Positions 58,138 to 64,000 of a DNA stretch of 64,000 bases are shown here, in pieces. Source of the DNA: VSJD01 sp041653875 (GTDB lineage: Bacteria; Verrucomicrobiota; Kiritimatiellia; JAAZAB01). The translations under genes and the position numbers were made by a program. The notes under the pieces are model-generated. The model saw nothing but the letters and a program-made list of their open reading frames with translations. It was not told where the DNA came from and did no database searches. The stretch lies in NCBI GenBank assembly GCA_041653875.1, contig JBAZEM010000001.1, positions 186,001 to 250,000 on the forward strand, read 5' to 3'. The first letter of the stretch is position 1. The number at the start of each line of letters is the position of its first letter.

Positions 58138-59301
58138 CGGGGTCAGCCCTTAACAATACACTTTACGTTATTTCGTTAAATGACCATGAGCGCTTATCCG
58201 GGCAACCTGCTTGCGTCTTAGTTCCTCAAGCCGCCCTTCAGCCTGCTGGACCAATCCGCGTAAATGCCGGTCATCGACAAGCTTGCCGGCAAAACGCTTG
58301 AGTTGATTGCAGACGGCCGCCCCGCTGCCGATCCCGAGCAGATCGGCAACATCACGCTGGCTTTTCCCTGCGTAACGGATCAGTAGTTGCGCCGCAAGAG
58401 CCCGCAAGGGAGAACCGTGCCGTCGGCGACTGAACTCGCCAACATCAACCCCGAATATCTTGCTCAATACCGATAGGACGTCAACAGCCGGTAACGCCTC
58501 GACAATATGCCGAAAGGATACATCCTCCGGCCGGGCGCGTGTCTCCAAGCGTTCCTGATACAAACCGTCAATCCATGTCCGGAAACCGTCGCCGCCAATA
58601 CTGCGCGGGGAGCGTTTCATGACTGCATGGAAATCATCGTCCGACTCGGCCATTCCGGACTCGACAAACTCGTTGTAGCGCTTTTGCCAGTCGCGTTTGC
58701 GCCCTTGCATCTCGGAAAGCAGCGGGCCGTAATCGATAAAGTCCAGCGCTTTGCTCTTGCCGATGTAACTCGGGTAACTGCTCCACCGATAAGACCGCAA
58801 TGCTTCAATTCGTTCTCCGATCGGCTTGTCTTTCAACGCGCCGACTTGCACGGGATTAAGATGTACGTAACGCGACAGCGCCAAAAGATATTCATCGCCC
58901 TCCACCAGCTTTGCCTTGTACCGACCGTCCAGTAAGTGCCCATGTCGGCGATGACGCAGATTATAATAAACCGTGTAGGCTGTCGAAAGCGACTGCATAA
59001 ATTTTGAGCAATTTCCTTCCGGCGTCTCGAAGACCAAGTGAAAATGATTGGTCATGCATACGAACAGATATAGTCGTATGTTATATTGTTTCACACGCTC
59101 GGCCAGACAATCGACAAAGCGTTCCCGGTCTTTATCGTCAACAAACAGCTGGCTGTCTTCCAATCGACGGCCGCCCAACATCCGGCACGCAACGTGGTAG
59201 ATCGCTCCCGAATATTCAATTCTCAGTTGTCTTGCCATGCCTGCACTATGCCACGTTTTCTTATTGCTTGTAAAGTGTATTGTGAAGGGCTGACCCCAAT
59301 G
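58135..59301 (-). mobile_element. RAYT unit bounded by 32-bp inverted REPs
   Basis: Left end 58135-58166 begins CATCGGGGTCAGCCCTTAAC and ends AATACACTTTAC. The right end (59270-59301), read inversely, is CATTGGGGTCAGCCCTTCAC then AATACACTTTAC: two mismatches in 32. Between them lies one transposase gene. A related solo repeat is at 36784-36817. No target duplication was seen. Confidence 0.88.
58168..59238 (-). CDS. REP-associated tyrosine transposase (RAYT, Y1 type)
   Basis: A 356-residue protein. The N-terminal 150 residues are a Y1/HUH transposase domain: MARQLRIEYSGAIYHVACRM, the HUH motif in MTNHFHLVFETPEG, and the tyrosine region YTVYYNLRHRRHGHLLDGRY. RYVHLNPVQVGALKDKPIGE and YRWSSYPSYIGKSKALDFID are typical of RAYTs. 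The C-terminal third contains a DnaA-like helix-turn-helix (SQRDVADLLGIGSGAAVCNQ). RAYTs nick REP hairpins as single strands and are thought to spread REPs. The start at 59238 follows a weak GCAGG. Confidence 0.92.
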   Translation of the reverse strand: MARQLRIEYSGAIYHVACRMLGGRRLEDSQLFVDDKDRERFVDCLAERVKQYNIRLYLFVCMTNHFHLVFETPEGNCSKFMQSLSTAYTVYYNLRHRRHGHLLDGRYKAKLVEGDEYLLALSRYVHLNPVQVGALKDKPIGERIEALRSYRWSSYPSYIGKSKALDFIDYGPLLSEMQGRKRDWQKRYNEFVESGMAESDDDFHAVMKRSPRSIGGDGFRTWIDGLYQERLETRARPEDVSFRHIVEALPAVDVLSVLSKIFGVDVGEFSRRRHGSPLRALAAQLLIRYAGKSQRDVADLLGIGSGAAVCNQLKRFAGKLVDDRHLRGLVQQAEGRLEELRRKQVARISAHGHLTK

Positions 59302-61030
59302 CTTCTCGACGCCATACCACACCGCCTTTTTGGAGATCGAACGGCAGTACGGGCGAATAGGTTGTCCAGCCTTCGGGCGAGTCGTAGCGCAGGAAGAAAT
59401 CGAAGACGCCGCCGCCGGTGGCGTCACGCCGGCCCTGGGGCGTAAACCCGATCCGGTCGAGCACGCGGCCTTTGTCCAGACGCACCATCAGGTAATTTCC
59501 CTGCGCGTATGGGCCGAAGCGCCAGTGCATGGCATGCTTCACGAATTGCAAGTCGATCCGCAAGGGCGATTCCAGGACCTGGGCGGGGGATTCAGCCTGC
59601 CGGCGCCTGAATTCCGCCGTAATATTTTCCATCCGGCGGCGCGATTCGTTGTAGGCCCAGACTGTGGCGTTGGAACGCGCCGCTTCGGACACCAGGCCCA
59701 GACGGGTCTGGATTTCCAGATCGGCCTGGTCGTCGATTACGATCGGCGCCGAGCCCGCCCCGGCGAGTTCCTGCTTGATGGCCGCCACGAAGCGCGCCAC
59801 ATGAAAGGGCGGGCGGATCAGAAAAATCCGATCGTCTCGGGAGTTCCACAGGAAGCGGCCTTGGGTTTCATAGCTGTCGAGCCAGGATTGCGTTCGGAGT
59901 TTTTCCAACAGCATTTCACGGCCCGCCGCCAGGCTGACCGCCGCCCATAGCGCGAGCGCGGCCCATGCTCGCCAGCGATGGCCGCAACTCAGCCTCTCCA
60001 TGATCAGCACGCATACGGCCGTCATGCCCCACCAGGCCGCCAGTAGATAGCGGTCGGGGGAAACTATGCCGGGAAACGACGTCAAGGGCGCCAGCGGCCC
60101 CAGCAACACGCCCAGGCCGACCAGCGCGAAAACAATCTTTCGCCAATTCAATCCGATGAGCCACAGCAGGCCGAGCAATCCAGATATCATAATCCCCCGT
60201 CCAAAACCGTCGGCGCCCAACAGCATGGCAGGAATGTGCCATAATGCCCGGCAGACCTGGCCGATGCCCTGACCCGGGTTATACGGCTGATATCCTCCGA
60301 TCAACGTGCCCAGCATAAACCAGCGCCACAGCGGGTACACCGCCAATACGATCAAGAACGGCAGGGCCTTCCGGACGCGCTGTTTCCATGTGCCTTCCGG
60401 CAGGAACAGCAGAAGCATCGGCAGCGGCACATAGATTTCCTTGGCTGTGACGGCCAGCAGGTAAAAGAAACTGCCGGCCAGCGCCGGCCAGCAGGTCCGG
60501 CTTCTGAGGGCGCGCACGAATCCGTAGGCCGCGATGAGCGCGAAAAGCAGGCCTTGCGCATAATGGAGGGTCATGATCTCGTTGGTCACGTGCATGACGG
60601 GTGCGCCCAACAGAAAAAGGAACGCTCCCAGCCAAGCCCAAGTTGCGCGGACCCACAACCCCGGCAGGGCACGGGTCATCCAGGCTGCCGCAAACATGGT
60701 GAACAACTGCATTGCATAAGCGGCGCCCGGGTGTTCCATGCCGCAGAAAACATAGATTAGCCGATAGAACATGGCAGCCCAAGGCACCAGGCCGGCTTCC
60801 GAGAATGCCCGGCCGACCGCCGGCATTGCAAAGTATTGCCAGATTTGGTCATGCCGAATCGCAAACCAGAGGAAAGCGGCGTCGTCATAATGCCACCAGC
60901 CCGAACAGGCCGAACCGTAAAGCAACCATGCCGCGCCGGCCAATGCCAGCGTCGCGATCGGCGTTCCCAGCCGCCGATTGGCTTTGGCCATCCACCATGA
61001 GTTCCGTGCTGTTGGCTGTCGATCGTCCAT
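59261..61030 (-). CDS. Polytopic membrane protein, GT-C/PMT-like, 3' end altered by the RAYT unit
   Basis: A 589-residue membrane protein with about ten helices in residues 25-390 and a soluble C-terminal domain. The first loop, WWHYDDAAFLWFAIRHDQIW, carries the acidic pair used by GT-C enzymes; ILALVMHVTNE and TAKEIYVPLPMLLLFLPEG follow. The C-terminal 12 residues (ALGSALHNTLYKQ) are encoded by the inverted repeat of the RAYT unit, so the original stop was lost on insertion. Start 61030 is tentative. Part of the glycan cluster; substrate unknown. Confidence 0.78.
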   Translation of the reverse strand: MDDRQPTARNSWWMAKANRRLGTPIATLALAGAAWLLYGSACSGWWHYDDAAFLWFAIRHDQIWQYFAMPAVGRAFSEAGLVPWAAMFYRLIYVFCGMEHPGAAYAMQLFTMFAAAWMTRALPGLWVRATWAWLGAFLFLLGAPVMHVTNEIMTLHYAQGLLFALIAAYGFVRALRSRTCWPALAGSFFYLLAVTAKEIYVPLPMLLLFLPEGTWKQRVRKALPFLIVLAVYPLWRWFMLGTLIGGYQPYNPGQGIGQVCRALWHIPAMLLGADGFGRGIMISGLLGLLWLIGLNWRKIVFALVGLGVLLGPLAPLTSFPGIVSPDRYLLAAWWGMTAVCVLIMERLSCGHRWRAWAALALWAAVSLAAGREMLLEKLRTQSWLDSYETQGRFLWNSRDDRIFLIRPPFHVARFVAAIKQELAGAGSAPIVIDDQADLEIQTRLGLVSEAARSNATVWAYNESRRRMENITAEFRRRQAESPAQVLESPLRIDLQFVKHAMHWRFGPYAQGNYLMVRLDKGRVLDRIGFTPQGRRDATGGGVFDFFLRYDSPEGWTTYSPVLPFDLQKGGVVWRREALGSALHNTLYKQ

Positions 61031-61079
61031 AATGGCCGTTACCCGTGGAATACGTTGGCCGCCCCAGCGGGCAGACTTT

Positions 61080-61149
61080 AGGTAGGGCGGTTTCGCCGAA
61101 ACCGCCGTTCTTGGTTCAACCCGGCGCGCTCGGCGAGCACGCCCTACCC
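61080..61149. repeat. GGTAGGGC palindrome
   Basis: GGTAGGGCGGTTTCGCCGAA and, at the other end, CGGCGAGCACGCCCTACC: inverted GGTAGGGC ends with inner hairpins GGCGGTTTCGCCGAAACCGCC (described in two parts) and CGCGCTCGGCGAGC. A fourth family with a GTAG-type foot. Confidence 0.75.
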
Positions 61150-61222
61150 AAAAGCAATTTTTTATTAGATCAAGGTAGCGCAGTAATACAAGAAATCGGA
61201 GGCATGTCAACGATGCCGTTCT

Positions 61223-63445
61223 TTATGGCGCACGCTCGACCCGGTAAATGTGCTTGCCGGCGTATGAATAAATCTTCTTCAGTTTTGTGACGCGGTCAAG
61301 CGTTGCAACCTGGTTGTCCATGCAAAGCAGATAATCCACGTTCAGGGCGGCAAATCGCGGATTTTCAGGGTGCAGGAAGACGGAGACGCTGTCGTTATGA
61401 ACAAGCTTGATTTTAAAATCGTCCGGCGCGGATGAAACTTCAAAGACGACATGGGCGTAACGGTTGTATGACGGCCGGGACAGGCCTTCCGGATCCAGTG
61501 TCTTCCACAGTTCCAACTGGGAATAGGCATGCGTGCCGTTGAGCGCGCGCGCCCCGATCATGCGAAACAGATTCGGCAAGGCCATGCCGCCGTAGGCGAT
61601 CCAAACCGGTTGACGGCCTTGCGCTTCGGCTTCCTGGTCCAGCGCCCGGATCTTTTGCGAGAGCGGATTGGTCTGAATGAAAGCCGTGCCGCCGCGGGCC
61701 AGCGGATTGACGGGGTAGGTGGTCAGGATGGAGACGATCATGACGGCGGGGAGGACCAGGCGCGGCGCCAGATAGAGCAGGGGCGCCAGGGCCATCGCAA
61801 AAAGGCCCCCGATCACTGCCGTATTCAGGAAATAATCCGGGAAGTGCCCGGACAACTTGAATTCCAACGCCACGTGGAACGCAATCCAGAGCGCGCTGAC
61901 AACCCAAGGCGTAACGTAATCTTTGCGGGAGGCCGGAATCGAGCGTTGACGGCTGGAAACATAAACCGACAACAAAAAAATATCCGCGATCCCCAGCCCG
62001 ATCATTGTTCGAAAGGGCGGCGCTCGGCTCATGAACGTCCAGCGCGCCAATACTTCCGGGAAACCGGCCAGGTTCCAGATCAACAGGAAAACAATATACC
62101 CTGTAATTCCGAGGAGCAGGCCATTGGGCGGTTTACGGGTGCGCCACCAGTCGCGGAGCAGGGCGGCAACCACCAGCGGGAAAATCAGGAAGAAAGCGGC
62201 GCCTTCGCACGGATTGTAATCCAACCAGTGCTCCGGCGGTTTAATGCTGAGGACATTACCCCGAAAAATAGGCCAGATTATTTGATCGCCACCGGAAGAC
62301 AATCGCTGGCCGGGATAATCGCTGTTTCGAACGATGGCGATCGTTTCCCCGTTGCTCGCGAACAGGTATGCGCCCATGCCAAGAATGCAGAGAACGGCCA
62401 ACAGGGCGTAAGCCCAGCGGGCCATAATGGGCCAACGAAGATGGCGTTGCGGAGCTTCGCGGCTCGCGGCGAAGTTGTGGGCATGAGTTTTGACCGCCAT
62501 GCCGATGCATGGAAATTTCAAAATTGTAGCCGCGAGACGACCTGCCTGCAACGCTTCGCGTAGCGATGCGGGCAGGCAGGCTCGCGCGATTGGCCGGAAA
62601 CGTCGGCCTGACGTCCGACGGCTACAGTTCCACCAGAGGCGGATCCGCCTCCGGCGGAAAAAGCCGCCGCATTTTTCGGCGCCTAATTCGTTTATGGTGG
62701 CGATAAGGCTTGATCTCGTCAGCGCCATCCCGGCAAAAACGAAGACGATGAAATAAAGCAGGGTGACCAGATAGGGCAGGTAATAAAAGGTCAACAGGAA
62801 CGCCGTTCCGAACCAGGCCAGCATGACGGTTGCAAGCATAAGCTGGGAGGTTGTCCGGGCCGCCCTTAATCGCGCCAGGGCCAGCAACGTGCCGCAGGCA
62901 AAAATCACCGTCGGGGCGCAGTTGAGCGACCAGGCCTGGAAAAACGGCGAAAAGAGCAAGGCCGTGGCGCCGCATGTGGACGTCAGTTCGTCGTTGTCCG
63001 TCAAACGGCGCAGAACCAGCCACACGGCCAGCCAGACGCCGAAGACATAAAACCACCACTGGAATGCCATGCCGACATCGCCGGAAATGAAGTAACCCCA
63101 CACCTGGGGACGGAATAACACCAGCGGATCGCGCACCGGCGCCGCGCCGGTAATCAACATGTTGTAATGTCCGTCGCCGATCAGGCGGTTTTCAGCGGCG
63201 AAAGGCGGCCGGTCGGCCCGTTGGGCCAGGATATGCGGCAGCATCACGATCCAATCGTCCGTCCGATAGCGGTTGACCTTGTTAAAAAACACTTCGCTCT
63301 GCGGCGAGCCGTCAATGACGGAATGCCATGCGGCGAAGGAAAACCCATGAATCCGGGCCCCTGTCAGCACGCCTCCCGCCAGGATCAGGCCCGAAATGAC
63401 GACGATCGGTAAAATCCTTTTGGATTTTATATGCGGCGTGTTCAT
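61223..63445 (-). CDS. Large polytopic membrane protein (YfhO/GT-C-like) with an in-frame repeat
   Basis: A 740-residue membrane protein with about twelve helices and a soluble C-terminal domain. FNKVNRYRTDDWIVMLPHIL lies in the first large loop; the C-terminal part (RMIGARALNGTHAYSQLELW, KLVHNDSVSVFLHPENPRFA) resembles the soluble domain of YfhO-type proteins. Residues about 250-309 are encoded by two adjoining palindromic repeats (62525-62684) and give an Arg-rich stretch unlike the rest; the frame stays open. Start 63445 comes 8 bp after the upstream stop. Probably transfers or modifies a lipid-linked sugar. Confidence 0.78.
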   Translation of the reverse strand: MNTPHIKSKRILPIVVISGLILAGGVLTGARIHGFSFAAWHSVIDGSPQSEVFFNKVNRYRTDDWIVMLPHILAQRADRPPFAAENRLIGDGHYNMLITGAAPVRDPLVLFRPQVWGYFISGDVGMAFQWWFYVFGVWLAVWLVLRRLTDNDELTSTCGATALLFSPFFQAWSLNCAPTVIFACGTLLALARLRAARTTSQLMLATVMLAWFGTAFLLTFYYLPYLVTLLYFIVFVFAGMALTRSSLIATINELGAEKCGGFFRRRRIRLWWNCSRRTSGRRFRPIARACLPASLREALQAGRLAATILKFPCIGMAVKTHAHNFAASREAPQRHLRWPIMARWAYALLAVLCILGMGAYLFASNGETIAIVRNSDYPGQRLSSGGDQIIWPIFRGNVLSIKPPEHWLDYNPCEGAAFFLIFPLVVAALLRDWWRTRKPPNGLLLGITGYIVFLLIWNLAGFPEVLARWTFMSRAPPFRTMIGLGIADIFLLSVYVSSRQRSIPASRKDYVTPWVVSALWIAFHVALEFKLSGHFPDYFLNTAVIGGLFAMALAPLLYLAPRLVLPAVMIVSILTTYPVNPLARGGTAFIQTNPLSQKIRALDQEAEAQGRQPVWIAYGGMALPNLFRMIGARALNGTHAYSQLELWKTLDPEGLSRPSYNRYAHVVFEVSSAPDDFKIKLVHNDSVSVFLHPENPRFAALNVDYLLCMDNQVATLDRVTKLKKIYSYAGKHIYRVERAP
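62525..62684. repeat. GTAG-ended REP pair plus second palindrome inside a coding region
   Basis: TTGTAGCCGCGAGACGACCT to ACGTCCGACGGCTACAG (62525-62627) with the small palindrome CTGCCTGCAACGCTTCGCG...GCGATGCGGGCAGGCAGG nested at 62541-62580. It is followed by CCACCAGAGGCGGATCCGCC and TCCGGCGGAAAAAGCCG up to about 62684. Confidence 0.88.
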
Positions 63446-63452
63446 GGGCTTG

Positions 63453-64000
63453 CTATGGCCTTGATTTTGCGCGGATATAATCGACGATCGCCCCGGCAAT
63501 CAGGGTGTGGGCATGCGGGTTCGGATGACCGTCCACGCTGACCGGCGGGGACCCGCGAAAATGAGCATATGCTTGGCGGTAAGCGTCGGCCTTGGGCTCC
63601 GACAGAGCCGCGATCAAGGCGGCATGGGCGTTTGCCACGGGCATTTCCAACGCGCTGATCTCTTTTGGGACGGTAATTTCGGAGACGGAATCCCCTAATA
63701 CTACGATCAGGGGGCGCGCGCCATTTTGCGCGCAAAGCGCCTGAATCCGGCCGTAAACGGTTTTCAAGACGGCGCCGCGGTTTTGGGTTGGCGGCCTGAC
63801 AAGGCCCAGCGCGCGCCGGGTGCGATAGGAAAGAATAGTGACATCGTTATGAACGCAGAGCGGCAGGGCGCGACGCAGTAAAAAGGACGCGAAATCGAGC
63901 GGGCCCCGCGGTGAAGCGCGCCACGGGCTGAAATCGATATCGAATTCGTAATTCGAAAACACGGGCGGGCATAGCTCCACGCCGCCGGCGGACGCGTCGG
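63453..64000 (-). CDS. SGNH hydrolase-like protein (5' end outside window)
   Basis: Frame open to the window edge, so the N terminus is missing; 181 codons plus a partial one are visible. LIVVLGDSVSEITVP resembles an internal strand, and the C-terminal VDGHPNPHAHTLIAGAIVDY has the catalytic Asp-x-x-His block of SGNH hydrolases. Similar proteins accompany acyl-/acetyl-transfer to surface glycans. It ends 8 bp before the start of the large membrane protein, so both are probably co-transcribed. Confidence 0.72.
   Translation of the reverse strand, partial: DASAGGVELCPPVFSNYEFDIDFSPWRASPRGPLDFASFLLRRALPLCVHNDVTILSYRTRRALGLVRPPTQNRGAVLKTVYGRIQALCAQNGARPLIVVLGDSVSEITVPKEISALEMPVANAHAALIAALSEPKADAYRQAYAHFRGSPPVSVDGHPNPHAHTLIAGAIVDYIRAKSRP

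Overview
The window is a contiguous GC-rich bacterial chromosome segment with short operons and unusually repeat-rich spacers. LL-diaminopimelate aminotransferase (DapL), an LpxC-like protein, the gap-pgk-tpiA-secG order, lipoprotein and outer-membrane export genes, and an O-antigen type cluster together suggest a Gram-negative member of the PVC superphylum, perhaps Verrucomicrobiota or Kiritimatiellota. Hcp, a PflX-type radical SAM protein and a cofactor-independent phosphoglycerate mutase fit an anaerobic or microaerophilic life. The lineage is inference; no rRNA gene is present.

Layout. 1-9.2 kb: a 5'-truncated recQ, a nucleotidyltransferase/HEPN pair, an EF-G-like GTPase, a PflX-type radical SAM protein, then yebC, ruvC and ruvA with a second MntA/HepT toxin-antitoxin pair lodged between ruvC and ruvA. 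9.3-19.0 kb: glycolysis (gap, pgk, tpiA, gpmI) with secG, a peptide-binding lipoprotein and an M42 peptidase. 19.1-32.6 kb: housekeeping genes (LpxC-like, trmL, an HPr fusion, a TPR protein, rimO, pgsA, an N-acyl-D-amino-acid deacylase, queD-queE, thiD, dapL, a zinc dehydrogenase, smpB). 32.7-35.8 kb: an Rrf2 regulator, a ferredoxin and hcp, a likely nitrosative-stress unit. 35.9-37.4 kb: an SGNH hydrolase, tRNA-Gly(CCC) and a dead ISL3-type transposase. 37.4-41.3 kb (minus strand): an ArsR-family regulator followed by a permease, two thioredoxin-like proteins, a DUF6951-like protein and a CcdA-like protein. 41.4-45.8 kb (minus): a TolC/MacA/MacB tripartite exporter. 46-49.1 kb: a CsgG-like lipoprotein-type gene divergent from a large SPFH protein. 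49.4-64 kb (minus): a surface polysaccharide cluster (WecE-like aminotransferase, WecD/RffC-like acetyltransferase, two GT2 transferases, methyltransferase, B12-binding radical SAM enzyme, three large membrane proteins, SGNH hydrolase), interrupted by a REP-associated Y1 transposase unit.

The most unusual aspect is the spacer DNA. At least seven sequence families of degenerate repeats share a 7-bp period and often sit as inverted pairs around a core. One core is conserved in three dispersed copies. GTAG-ended palindromes, a small mobile palindrome nested inside other repeats, a 312-bp MITE with a target duplication in front of secG, and a RAYT unit with 32-bp inverted ends add further layers. 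Several genes end inside these repeats, and one membrane-protein gene carries a repeat in frame.
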